Of a stretch of 45,329 bases of DNA, positions 33,627 through 41,831 are shown in pieces. The position numbers were made by a program, and so were the translations under genes. How positions within the stretch are numbered: the first letter of the stretch is position 1; each line of letters opens with the position of its first letter. The DNA is from Deltaproteobacteria bacterium. Its GTDB lineage: Bacteria; Desulfobacterota; Desulfobaccia; Desulfobaccales; Desulfobaccaceae. The notes beneath the pieces were generated by a model. It saw nothing but the letters and a program-made list of their open reading frames with translations. It did no database searches and was not told the origin of the DNA. The stretch lies in the NCBI GenBank assembly GCA_019309545.1, contig JAFDGA010000019.1:1-45329 (forward strand). The letters run 5' to 3'.

Positions 33627-34192
33627 ATATCGGCGTGTTTTTAGACCGCGACGGCACCATCAACGAAGAGATGGGCTACATCAACCATCCCAGCCGCTTT
33701 CATTTGCTGCCCGGTACTATCGCCGCCATTGCCCGGCTTAACCGGGCCGGAATCAAAGTGGTGCTGGTCACCAATCAATCGGGCGTGGCCCGGGGCTATT
33801 TCCCGGCCTCGCTGATGGAGCAAATTCACCAACAATTACAGCAGGTGCTGCATCAGGGCGGGGCCTATCTGGATGGCATCTATATCTGCCCGCATGGCCC
33901 GGATGCGGGTTGTGACTGTCGCAAACCCCGGCCCGGTCTGCTGTACCAGGCTGTTCGGGATTTAAAGATCGATCTGAGCCGCTCCTTCGTGGTCGGCGAC
34001 CGGTTTATTGATATTGAACTGGCCGCCAATGCCGGGGCAAGAGGCATCCTGGTGCTGACCGGCTATGGTCGGGGTGAACTGGAGTATTATCAGGGACCCA
34101 AACGGACCGAGCCGGTCTATATCGCCTCAGACCTAGAGGACGCCGCCCGCTTCATCTTAAATGAAGTAAATAAAATCGATAAATCCGGGTAA
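33623..34192 (+). CDS. gmhB: D-glycero-beta-D-manno-heptose 1,7-bisphosphate 7-phosphatase
   Basis: HAD-superfamily phosphatase of ADP-heptose synthesis, 189 residues. It has the nucleophile motif FLDRDGTIN (D8, D10), VTNQSGVARG, a zinc site in CPHGPDAGCDCRKP and the last motif VGDRFIDIELA. It overlaps waaF by four bases. The gene adds precursor supply to the heptosyltransferases on both sides. The other ADP-heptose genes (gmhA, hldE) are not in the window. Confidence 0.95.
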   Translation: MNIGVFLDRDGTINEEMGYINHPSRFHLLPGTIAAIARLNRAGIKVVLVTNQSGVARGYFPASLMEQIHQQLQQVLHQGGAYLDGIYICPHGPDAGCDCRKPRPGLLYQAVRDLKIDLSRSFVVGDRFIDIELAANAGARGILVLTGYGRGELEYYQGPKRTEPVYIASDLEDAARFILNEVNKIDKSG

Positions 34193-34213
34193 AACAACGG
34201 CTTGGCCGCTAGT

Positions 34214-34235
34214 TGAGCCAAAGCTCATATTTTTT
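34214..34235 (+). terminator. Weak intrinsic terminator after gmhB
   Basis: TGAGC and GCTCA form a five-base stem with loop CAAA, followed by TATTTTTT. It lies 22 bases after the gmhB stop and could end the msbA-lpxK-waaF-gmhB transcript. The stem is short. Confidence 0.45.
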
Positions 34236-34323
34236 ACCAGAGCATGAAATGAATGAACCGGGGCCGGAGAAAAACCGCCCCTCTCCCAAAACCCTTAAAG
34301 GGGTGTTGGAAGGGGAGCTTGAG

Positions 34324-34394
34324 AGGAGGGCGGCGGCCCGGCGGTCCCCCGGTCCTCCCCTCAAATTAACCTTTTAAGTGCTTCGTGAGATAAT
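34324..34394 (+). repeat. Dispersed GC-rich intergenic repeat, copy 4
   Basis: It contains GGCCCGGCGGTCCCCCGG, TCCTCCCCTCAAATTAACCT and TTTAAGTGCTTCGTGAGATAAT. It aligns with copies 1-3 in the same orientation and ends about 10 bases before the waaC ATG, closer than the other copies. The GTG at 34378 that opens the long waaC frame lies inside it, which argues against that start. Confidence 0.75.
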
Positions 34395-34404
34395 TTCTTC
34401 TGCA

Positions 34405-35481
34405 ATGCAAACTTATTCTGGTCAAAGCCCCCGTATTTTATTGATTAAACTCAGTGCCCTGGGGGATGTCATCCATACCCTGCCCACCCTGGAGGCCTTG
34501 CGGGCCACCTATCCCCAGGCCTGGATCACCTGGCTGGTGGAAGAGGCTGCGGCGCCGCTGCTCATCGGCCACCCTGCCCTGGACGATGTCTGGGTGTCCC
34601 GACGGCGATCGTGGTTAAGGCCCCGGCAAAATGGGCTTTTATGGGCGCGGGCGGCACGAGAGCTAATCCGACTGATCCATCGGCTTCGCAAGTCCGAATT
34701 TGATCTGGTGATCGATATCCAGGGTCTGCTGAAAAGTGCGCTCTGGGTCGCGCTGGCCCGCAGCCCCCGCAAAATCGGCTATGACCGTACCCGGGAAGGC
34801 AGCTATCTGGTCTTAAATGAGCGCCTGCCCCCTTTTGACCGGGAAGCGCATGCAGTCTGGAGATATTTAAACCTGGCCCAATATTTGGGCGCGGCTCCTG
34901 GCATACCTCGGTTTCGCTTACCCCTGCAGGAAGATACCGGGGTCTGGCTGGCGCCGCTGTGGCAGGATCGCAGCGGCCCGCTGATCGTGCTTCACCCCGG
35001 GGCTCGCTGGCCCAGCAAATGTTGGCCCGCAGCGCGCTTTGCGGCGCTGGCGGACCGTTTGGTCACCGAGCAACAGGCCCGGGTGGTGTTTACCGGCGGG
35101 GTCGGCGATCGCCCCCTCATAGCCCGCATTAAAGCCCGGATGCAGACCGCGGCCCTGGACTTAAGCGGCCGCACCAGTCTGCTCGAATTGGCCCGCCTTT
35201 TTCAGCAGGCGGAGTTGGCGGTGACTACTGACACCGGCCCCATGCATCTGGCCGCAGCGGTAGGCACCGCCGTGGTGGCCCTGTTCGGCCCTACCGCCCC
35301 CTGGCGCACCGGCCCCTTTGGCGACGGGCACCAGATCGTCCGCTTATACCTGCCCTGCAGCCCCTGCTTCCGGCGCCGTTGTCCCCATCCGGAGTGCATG
35401 ACCGGGATCGGGGTCGAGGCCGTATGGGCGGCAGTGCAACAGATGCTGGCCGTAGAAAAAAGCAGGAGGCCGGGGGCTTAA
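34405..35481 (+). CDS. waaC: Lipopolysaccharide heptosyltransferase I (GT9 family)
   Basis: Adds the first heptose to Kdo in the inner core. From ATG 34405 it has 358 residues. Family features are RILLIKLSALGDVIHTLPTL at the N-terminus, FDLVIDIQGLLKSALWVALA, LHPGARWPSKCWPAARFAAL and TTDTGPMHLAAAVGTAVVALFGPT. The frame is open from GTG 34378, inside a dispersed repeat. No good ribosome site precedes either start. WaaC and not WaaF is inferred from SALGDVIHTLP and from the presence of waaF upstream. Separated from gmhB by 212 bases and a terminator, so it may have its own promoter. Confidence 0.92.
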   Translation: MQTYSGQSPRILLIKLSALGDVIHTLPTLEALRATYPQAWITWLVEEAAAPLLIGHPALDDVWVSRRRSWLRPRQNGLLWARAARELIRLIHRLRKSEFDLVIDIQGLLKSALWVALARSPRKIGYDRTREGSYLVLNERLPPFDREAHAVWRYLNLAQYLGAAPGIPRFRLPLQEDTGVWLAPLWQDRSGPLIVLHPGARWPSKCWPAARFAALADRLVTEQQARVVFTGGVGDRPLIARIKARMQTAALDLSGRTSLLELARLFQQAELAVTTDTGPMHLAAAVGTAVVALFGPTAPWRTGPFGDGHQIVRLYLPCSPCFRRRCPHPECMTGIGVEAVWAAVQQMLAVEKSRRPGA

Positions 35482-35496
35482 GGAGGGAAGGTTGCC

Positions 35497-35742
35497 ATGA
35501 ATGCGGAAGCCAGATTATCTGAAGTAATTTCCAACAATGTGTCCCTCAAACTGGCGGAGCCCCACATCTACACGATTATCTCATTGAACCTGTTACACGT
35601 GCTGGTGGATATTAAACAGGTATTACTGGAGCTAAAAAACGTCTTGGCCGAGGGAGGGACGATTTCGCTTTTCACCCTGATCGAGACCCATAGAAAGGGG
35701 TTACCGCCAAAATTCACTTTGAAAATTTTTCTGGGCTTATAA
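35497..35742 (+). pseudogene. Short fragment resembling a class I SAM methyltransferase
   Basis: The 81-residue frame contains IISLNLLHVLVDIKQVLLEL and KNVLAEGGTISLFTL, which look like the motif IV-V region of a class I methyltransferase (compare LHHV-P-ALxExxRVLKPGG). The SAM-binding N-terminal half and the C-terminal half are absent from all nearby frames. It has a strong ribosome site (AAGGAGGG, ten bases before the ATG) and follows waaC by 15 bases, so a small peptide might still be made. Most likely a remnant of a deleted gene; a genuine short protein cannot be ruled out. Confidence 0.5.
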
Positions 35743-35850
35743 TGATAGCCTAGGGCTTGAGTCGGTTCACCGCTGGCTTGCTTGAATTACGGTTATATTT
35801 TTGTTATCGTTAATTTGATGACAATATCAACAAAGGCTTGAGGTGGTAAT

Positions 35851-36063
35851 ATGGGAGACTTGGGCCGAGGCTTGATTTTTATGGGTCTGGTCCTGCTGAT
35901 CATCGGCCTGGTAATCATGCTGGCCCCCAAAATTCCCTGGTTGGGGAGGTTGCCAGGCGATATTACGATTAAGCGTGGCCGCTTTACCCTTTATTTCCCT
36001 CTAGTCACCTGCCTGATCATTAGTGTGCTGTTATCGATCCTGTTTGCGATCTTTCGCCGCTAA
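35851..36063 (+). CDS. DUF2905 family small membrane protein
   Basis: A 70-residue protein with two hydrophobic helices (about residues 7-27 and 48-67) around the conserved segment PWLGRLPGDITIKRG, which defines the DUF2905 family. Function unknown; likely in the inner membrane. GAGGTGG precedes the ATG. It stands alone after the LPS genes with 108 bases on its 5' side and 213 on its 3' side, with no clear terminator. Confidence 0.9.
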   Translation: MGDLGRGLIFMGLVLLIIGLVIMLAPKIPWLGRLPGDITIKRGRFTLYFPLVTCLIISVLLSILFAIFRR

Positions 36064-36276
36064 GCCGGGATCCGTTAATTTGACCAGATGTTCTCGGAAA
36101 TCAGTTGAAATATTTTGGGGTCCCGATATACTCTTGGCTAGTTCAGAGCCGAAATAAAATAAATATTGATTGAATAAAAACTATATCCGTAACGGACTAA
36201 ATAATGAATTTGCTGATAGTCAGGTGATCGGCGGGGTTAAAGAAAATGGGTCATCTTGTGGAGGAGGTAGGTCTGA

Positions 36277-37275
36277 ATGCCGGAGTTACGAAAAGACCCG
36301 ATCATTGATCGCTGGGTTATTATTTCCACTGAGCGGGGCAAGCGTCCGCATGATTTTGTCGTCGAGCCTGAGGTTACCAAGGGCGGCTTCTGCCCTTTCT
36401 GTCCTGGCAATGAGCATGTCACTCCACCCGAAATCATGGCTTATCGTGCCCCGGGCACTGCTCCTAACACTGCGGGTTGGCGATTGCGAGTGGTGTCAAA
36501 TAAATTCCCTGCGCTGGTTACTGAAGGTGAACTGGACAAACGCGGGGAGGGGTTGTATGACCTGATGAACGGGATCGGTGCCCATGAGGTGATTATTGAA
36601 ACTCCGGATCATGACGCTACTCTCTCGACGATTCCGGTTGACCAATTCGTCGAGGTACTGCACGCCTATCGGGATCGGATTGTGGATTTGGGTAATGACC
36701 CCCGATTCCGCTATGTCCTCATCTTTAAGAATAAAGGCCGCAGTGCCGGCGCGTCATTGGAACACAGTCATAGCCAACTCATTGGCCTGCCCATTATCCC
36801 GGAATTGGTCCAGGAAGAAATCGATGGCGCCAAAAGACATTATCAGATGAAAGAAAGATGCGTATATTGTGATATCATCCGCCAGGAGATGAATCAGAAA
36901 GTTCGGGTCGTCCTAGAAAATCACCAATTCTTGGCCATCTGCCCCTTTGCGCCGCGATCCCCTTTTGAGATGTGGCTCCTGCCCAAAGCCCATCATTCTT
37001 CCTATGTGGACATGGAGGACAGTTCCTTCTGGCTGCTAGGCGAGTTATTTTCTCAGATTTTAAGGCGGTTGGACGCGGCTTTAAAAGGCGTCCCCTACAA
37101 TTTTATTCTTCATACCGCCCCCCTGCGGCAGCGTAATCTGGAGCATTATCATTGGCATTTTGAGATTATGCCCAAACTAACCCTGATGGCCGGTTTTGAA
37201 TGGGGTTCCGGTTTTTATATTAATCCTACTCCCCCCGAAGACGCGGCCCGTTATTTACGGGAGGTGGAAATTTGA
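36277..37275 (+). CDS. galT: Galactose-1-phosphate uridylyltransferase
   Basis: HIT-superfamily enzyme exchanging UMP between UDP-glucose and galactose-1-phosphate. The 332 residues show RWVIISTERGKRP, zinc ligands CPFC (C39, C42), the active site HSHSQ (H163, H165, Q167) and the C-terminal EHYHWHFEIMP. The bacterial/archaeal subgroup with HSHSQ in place of HPHxQ often neighbours glycogen genes, and some members may act on ADP- or UDP-glucose as pyrophosphorylase-like enzymes. GGAGGTAGG lies before the ATG. It is followed at 64 bases by glgA, suggesting joint work in glycogen turnover. Confidence 0.92.
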   Translation: MPELRKDPIIDRWVIISTERGKRPHDFVVEPEVTKGGFCPFCPGNEHVTPPEIMAYRAPGTAPNTAGWRLRVVSNKFPALVTEGELDKRGEGLYDLMNGIGAHEVIIETPDHDATLSTIPVDQFVEVLHAYRDRIVDLGNDPRFRYVLIFKNKGRSAGASLEHSHSQLIGLPIIPELVQEEIDGAKRHYQMKERCVYCDIIRQEMNQKVRVVLENHQFLAICPFAPRSPFEMWLLPKAHHSSYVDMEDSSFWLLGELFSQILRRLDAALKGVPYNFILHTAPLRQRNLEHYHWHFEIMPKLTLMAGFEWGSGFYINPTPPEDAARYLREVEI

Positions 37276-37339
37276 TCCGGGACCGCGATCAGAGGCCTGT
37301 ACTCATATAAAAAACGAATTTTGGCGGAGAGGAAAATTT

Positions 37340-38803
37340 ATGCAAATAATGATCGTTGCTCCCGAAGCCAAACCTTTTGCTCGAAACGGAGGTCTGGCTG
37401 AGGTAATCCATGGTCTTGCCTGGGCGCTGGTCCGACAGGGCCACCAAGTGTCCGTAGTAACCCCTTATTATCGCCAGACTCAGGATGGCGGCTGGCCGAT
37501 AGCTTTTTCCGGCAAGACCTTAAATATCCCCCTGTCGATCAAAACCTTAACCGCCGAGATCTACCATATCCAGGTTCATCCTAAACTGCAAATCTTTTTC
37601 GTCGGCCAGGACTGTCTGTTTAACCGGGAAGGCATTTATGGCACCCCTTATGGAGATTACGAGGATAATGCTGAACGGTTTATCTTCTTAAGCCGGGCGG
37701 TACCCGAAATGATTGAAGCCCTGGAGCTGGACATTGATGTTTGTCACTGCCATGAATGGCATACGGGCCTCATTCCAGCCTATCTCCGGAACCTTTACCG
37801 TGATCGTTCTCACCTGTCCTCTATTGCTACCTTATATACGGTTCATAACGTGGGCTGGCAAGGGATTTTCCCCCATTATGACCTGCCTCTCACCGGTTTC
37901 GGTTGGGAGTTCTTTAACAGCAAAACCATGGAGTTTTATGGTAAAATAAATTTAATGAAGACCGGGCTGGTATTTGCCGATCTGATCAATACGGTGAGCG
38001 AGACCTACCGCCGTGAGATTTTAACCCCAGAGTACGGGGCCGGCCTGGAAGGGGTTTTCCAGGAACGGGCTCAGGATCTTTATGGAGTGCTGAATGGCGT
38101 CGATTATGAGACCTGGGATCCCTCCCTGGATAAACTTATCGCCTCGCCTTTTAGCCGGGAAAACCTATCGGGGAAAAAGACCTGTAAGACTGCCCTGGCC
38201 AAATATTTTGGGATCGAGCTTGCCGAGCATCAGCCCATGATCGGCATGACTACGAGACTTACGGAGCGTAAAGGCATCGAGTTGGTCCGCGATATCATGG
38301 AAGAGTTAGTCAATCTAAACGTGGCCTTTGTTATTCAAGCCACCGGGGAAGAACGCTACCAATATTTTTTCACTGAATTCCAGCAGCGTAATCCGCACCA
38401 GGTGGGGGTCAGAATCGGCTATTCGGAGGATCTCGCCCACCAGATCATTGCCGGCTCGGATATGTTTCTCATGCCTTCGCGCTATGAACCCTGCGGCCTT
38501 GATCAACTCTATTGCCTGCGTTACGGCACCATCCCGGTGGTCCGGGCCACGGGAGGATTGGACGAAACCATCCAGGATTATGACCTTCCGAGCGGAGAGG
38601 GAACCGGCTTCAAATTTCAAAATTATACGGCAGCCGATCTGTTGGTTGCCATCCAGCGGGCCCTGTCGGTTTATCAGGATCAAAGCGCCTGGCAGAAACT
38701 GATTCAGCAGGCCATGGCACAGGATTTTTCCTGGGATAAATCGGTCCAGAAATATCTGGAGCTTTACCAGAAGGCTATGGAGAAAAGATCACTTTATCAT
38801 TAG
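37340..38803 (+). CDS. glgA: Glycogen/starch synthase (GT5)
   Basis: Extends alpha-1,4-glucan from a nucleotide-glucose donor. The protein has 487 residues from ATG 37340, which has GGAGAGGAAAA upstream; the frame open from 37196 overlaps galT and is rejected. The C-terminal donor-binding segment MPSRYEPCGLDQLYCLRYGT is typical. The N-terminal signature is changed: ARNGGLAEV replaces the usual AKTGGLGDV, so the lysine at position 15 that contacts ADP-glucose is arginine. Donor choice (ADP- or UDP-glucose) may therefore differ. Probably cotranscribed with galT and the following kinase. Confidence 0.94.
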   Translation: MQIMIVAPEAKPFARNGGLAEVIHGLAWALVRQGHQVSVVTPYYRQTQDGGWPIAFSGKTLNIPLSIKTLTAEIYHIQVHPKLQIFFVGQDCLFNREGIYGTPYGDYEDNAERFIFLSRAVPEMIEALELDIDVCHCHEWHTGLIPAYLRNLYRDRSHLSSIATLYTVHNVGWQGIFPHYDLPLTGFGWEFFNSKTMEFYGKINLMKTGLVFADLINTVSETYRREILTPEYGAGLEGVFQERAQDLYGVLNGVDYETWDPSLDKLIASPFSRENLSGKKTCKTALAKYFGIELAEHQPMIGMTTRLTERKGIELVRDIMEELVNLNVAFVIQATGEERYQYFFTEFQQRNPHQVGVRIGYSEDLAHQIIAGSDMFLMPSRYEPCGLDQLYCLRYGTIPVVRATGGLDETIQDYDLPSGEGTGFKFQNYTAADLLVAIQRALSVYQDQSAWQKLIQQAMAQDFSWDKSVQKYLELYQKAMEKRSLYH

Positions 38804-38822
38804 AGGGGCTTGATCTAGGACA

Positions 38823-41177
38823 ATGTCTAATCAGTTGGCATTTTTGACCCAACTCATCGAACTTTTTACCTCCTCGGTGAGTTATAGCGAGCGCCTGGAT
38901 AACTTTGTCCACCTTTTGGCTCGGAATCTGAAATTTGATCTGGCCCTGTTCTTTGTCCTGGAAAAAGAGAAACAACGCCTGCTCCTCAACACCAGCAGTA
39001 AAGGCCCGGTCTCTCCGGCCAATCTGATCAACTTTCCGCTAGGAAAAGGCTTGGTGGGAACCACAGCCCACACCCGGGAAAACCAGATCGCCTATCGGGA
39101 CGAGCCTGGGATTTTACAAGCCAATAGCCCGCTGGAAGTTCTGCAGCCTGACTTTCAGACTCTGGCCAGCTTTGTGGTGGCAGATGACAATTTCTTGTAT
39201 GGAGTGCTGCTTCTGATAGATAAAAAGCGCCGCAAATTAGATGTCTCCGCCCTGAAGTTGATCAAGCTGGCCTGTCGGCTGTTAGCTGGAACTATCCGTC
39301 AGGCCTTACGCCACGATGAGACCAAGAAACGGATTGCGGAGCTATCGGCCCTTTTTGAAATCGGCAAGGCCATCAGTTCCACCATGGAACTGGATGCGCT
39401 GTTGGAACGCATTGTCAGTACCTGTGCAAAAATTATCAATGCCCGGGGCGCTATTTTAAGAATCATCGATGAACAGACCGGAATCCCTATAATTGCCTCG
39501 GAATACGGCGATATCTCTCAGGTCTGTCCGGTCATAGTGCCCTCCGAGGTCCAGGCTGCGGTGGTCAGCGGGGAACTACCTTTTGTTGCCGCCAGTTTCC
39601 CCAACAGTAAAGGCCAGATCCATTCCTACCTGGGGGTGCCTTTGATTTTCAAGGGACATCTAAAAGGGGTGCTCTGTGTCTATGACAAAATATCGGAGAC
39701 TCAGGAATACCAAGAATTTGATGCGGAAAACCGCCAGCTCTTGTTTACTATGGCCGGGATGATCACCAGCAGTATAGAAAACGCTCTGACTTTTCAAGAA
39801 TTAGAATCGCTGGCCGAGAAAAACGAACGGATGGTGCGGGTGCTCACCGTGCTGCAGGAAATTTCCTGGGCCTTGATGACCACCGTGCGGATGGAAAAGC
39901 TCTTAGATATCATTCTTAATGCTCTGACCCTGGAAAGCGGTTTAGGATATGATCGAGCCATAGTGCTGCTGGTAAATGAGGCGCATCAGACCCTGAAAGC
40001 GGTTAAAGGGATGCTCCGACGCCCTGTTCCACCCTCTTTAACTTTACGGGAAGCCTTGATGGTGCCGGTCGAGGCCCAGGCGGGAGGCGAGCTGGAGAAG
40101 CTGCTACCCAAATTGCAGATTCCCTTAAAAGAAGATCAGAGTATTCTGGCCCGGACGGTGTTGCAGAAAAAGCCTTTTCACATTACCCAGGCTGAGCAAG
40201 ACCCTCGGGTTAATCAGGAATTGCGGCGCTTGTATGACACCCAGGAATTTGTTACCGTCCCCCTTATCGTCAAAGATCAGGTCACCGGGGTTATTGTAGT
40301 AGATAACCAGCGGTCAAAACGCTCTATCCGCGATGAGGACGTTCAGATACTTACCATGTTTGCCAACCAGGCGGTCCTGGCCATTGAAAACTCCCGGCTC
40401 TACAGCACCATTGAAGCCAATGCCCGAGAACTCTCGCTTATTCGTGAACGGATGTTGGAGTCTGACCGGTTGGCGGCCTTAAGTGGCCTGGCCCAGGGGA
40501 TGGCCCATGAGATCCGCAATCCGCTGACTTCGATTGGAGGCTTTGCCCGCCGGATTAGTAAAAAAGTGGGGAAAGACTCCCCCCTCCGACACGATGTGGA
40601 AGTTATCACCCACGAAGTCGGGCGTTTGGAAAAACTCCTGCGCGAGGTCTTGGATTTCTCTGGGGTCAACCTGGGTTACTATGAGGAGCATCAACTCAAC
40701 CAGATAATTGAAGATGCTCTAACCCTGATCGAGCGCGACCTGGCGGCCAGCAATATCAAGATAGTCAAAGACCTTGCCCTAATGCCGGCGGTCCATTGTG
40801 ATGATCGGCAGATTAAGCAGGTATTTTATAACCTCTTCCAAAATGCCCGCCAGGCCATGGAAAAGGGTGGAACGCTCACCATAAGGACTTATCCGATGGA
40901 AAAGGCTGACGGCTTGTATGCCGCAGCCGCAGTCTCGGATACGGGTGGGGGGATACCCATAGAATTAGTACATAATATTTTCAATCCTTTTTTCACCACC
41001 AAGGAGTTTGGCACCGGTCTCGGTCTTTCCATCGCCCAGCGGATTGTCTCCCGCCACTACGGTGAAATCGAGATCATCAATGAATTGGGCAAGGGTGTTA
41101 CCTTTATTGTTACTCTGCCGATTACTAAATATTGTCTGATTAACCCCCCTGAAGCACAGGAACCGCAGACCAAATGA
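38823..41177 (+). CDS. Soluble multi-GAF sensor histidine kinase
   Basis: A 784-residue cytoplasmic kinase with no transmembrane helix. Three GAF-like domains lie at about residues 20-160, 175-320 and 340-525. The HisKA domain has HEIRNPL (H562), then N box NLFQNARQAM (670-679), DTGGG (706-710) and GTGLGL (730-735). It starts 19 bases after glgA and ends 26 bases before a response regulator gene, so the three look cotranscribed. The arrangement suggests a sensor of metabolic state tied to carbohydrate storage. The ligand is unknown. The ribosome site AGGA lies unusually close to the ATG. Confidence 0.93.
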   Translation: MSNQLAFLTQLIELFTSSVSYSERLDNFVHLLARNLKFDLALFFVLEKEKQRLLLNTSSKGPVSPANLINFPLGKGLVGTTAHTRENQIAYRDEPGILQANSPLEVLQPDFQTLASFVVADDNFLYGVLLLIDKKRRKLDVSALKLIKLACRLLAGTIRQALRHDETKKRIAELSALFEIGKAISSTMELDALLERIVSTCAKIINARGAILRIIDEQTGIPIIASEYGDISQVCPVIVPSEVQAAVVSGELPFVAASFPNSKGQIHSYLGVPLIFKGHLKGVLCVYDKISETQEYQEFDAENRQLLFTMAGMITSSIENALTFQELESLAEKNERMVRVLTVLQEISWALMTTVRMEKLLDIILNALTLESGLGYDRAIVLLVNEAHQTLKAVKGMLRRPVPPSLTLREALMVPVEAQAGGELEKLLPKLQIPLKEDQSILARTVLQKKPFHITQAEQDPRVNQELRRLYDTQEFVTVPLIVKDQVTGVIVVDNQRSKRSIRDEDVQILTMFANQAVLAIENSRLYSTIEANARELSLIRERMLESDRLAALSGLAQGMAHEIRNPLTSIGGFARRISKKVGKDSPLRHDVEVITHEVGRLEKLLREVLDFSGVNLGYYEEHQLNQIIEDALTLIERDLAASNIKIVKDLALMPAVHCDDRQIKQVFYNLFQNARQAMEKGGTLTIRTYPMEKADGLYAAAAVSDTGGGIPIELVHNIFNPFFTTKEFGTGLGLSIAQRIVSRHYGEIEIINELGKGVTFIVTLPITKYCLINPPEAQEPQTK

Positions 41178-41203
41178 TGATTGCCCAGTTTTAGAGGAGG
41201 ACA

Positions 41204-41560
41204 ATGATGAAAAAGATTCTGGTGGCGGATGACGAGATGAGCATCCGGCTGCTCTATAGCGAGGAACTCAAAGACGAAGGTTATGAGGTCTATACCGCGG
41301 CCGATGGCCGGGAAGCCATGGACATTGTAGAAAAAGTTCCGCTGGACCTGGTAATCCTGGATATCAAAATGCCGGAGATGAGCGGTATCGAAGTCCTCCG
41401 CCAGATAAAGGAAAAGAATCCTCGGATGCCAGTGCTGCTCAGCTCCGCCTACAGTGAATATAAACAGGATTTCGGGACCTGGGCCTCGGAAGAATATCTG
41501 GTCAAATCTTCCGACCTGGAGGACCTGAAAGCCGCGGTCAAAAGGCACCTTAAAGACTAA
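41204..41560 (+). CDS. Single-domain response regulator
   Basis: A 118-residue receiver domain with no output domain. The acidic pocket (D10, E11), phospho-acceptor D53 in VILDIKMPEMSG, S81 and K101 are all present. It is the cognate partner of the GAF kinase just upstream and must act through protein contacts, as CheY does, or as part of a phosphorelay. GAGGAGG precedes two adjacent ATG codons (41204 and 41207); either may be used. Confidence 0.95.
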   Translation: MMKKILVADDEMSIRLLYSEELKDEGYEVYTAADGREAMDIVEKVPLDLVILDIKMPEMSGIEVLRQIKEKNPRMPVLLSSAYSEYKQDFGTWASEEYLVKSSDLEDLKAAVKRHLKD

Positions 41561-41577
41561 ATGGGCGCGAGCGCCGG

Positions 41578-41595
41578 TTGCCTAAGGGAAGGCAA
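41578..41595 (+). promoter_or_regulatory. Hairpin after the response regulator gene
   Basis: TTGCCT (41578-41583) and AGGCAA (41590-41595) form a perfect six-base stem around AAGGGA. A smaller GGCGC-GA-GCGCC hairpin precedes it (41564-41575). There is no T-tract, so termination is doubtful. The second arm contains the AAGG-type ribosome site of a possible 27-codon open frame. Confidence 0.35.
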
Positions 41596-41598
41596 TGT

Positions 41599-41682
41599 AT
41601 GAATTTCAATGGTTGGCCGTTTTGGAGATACTGGATGGAGCTAGCCAATCAGTGTATGAGTCCTGGCACGAACCCTTTTTAG
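41599..41682 (+). CDS. Possible 27-residue Trp-rich peptide
   Basis: A short frame encoding MNFNGWPFWRYWMELANQCM plus seven residues ending NPF. GGAAGG lies six bases before the ATG, partly inside a hairpin. Three tryptophans and several aromatics give it a pattern like a membrane-surface or phasin-type N-terminus. It might be a real small protein, a fragment, or chance. I see no homologue I can name. Confidence 0.2.
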   Translation: MNFNGWPFWRYWMELANQCMSPGTNPF

Positions 41683-41831
41683 CCATCCCTTATATACTCT
41701 GAACCCACAGTTGCCGCTTATGTCCATAGTCATCTTTAGCTGTCTGATGCTTGATTTGAGAAACCAACGGCTGCGCCTTTAGCTGAGACAGAACCCGGCT
41801 CAACAGCCCGAACCAGTAATGACCTCTTATC

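Noticed and set aside
37196-37339. N-terminal extension of glgA overlapping galT
   Set aside because: The canonical GlgA N-terminus begins at ATG 37340 with a good ribosome site; the extension is out-of-frame galT sequence.
41660-41685. TGGCACG, a possible -24 element of a sigma54 promoter
   Set aside because: The -12 position reads CTTTTT and lacks the required GC.
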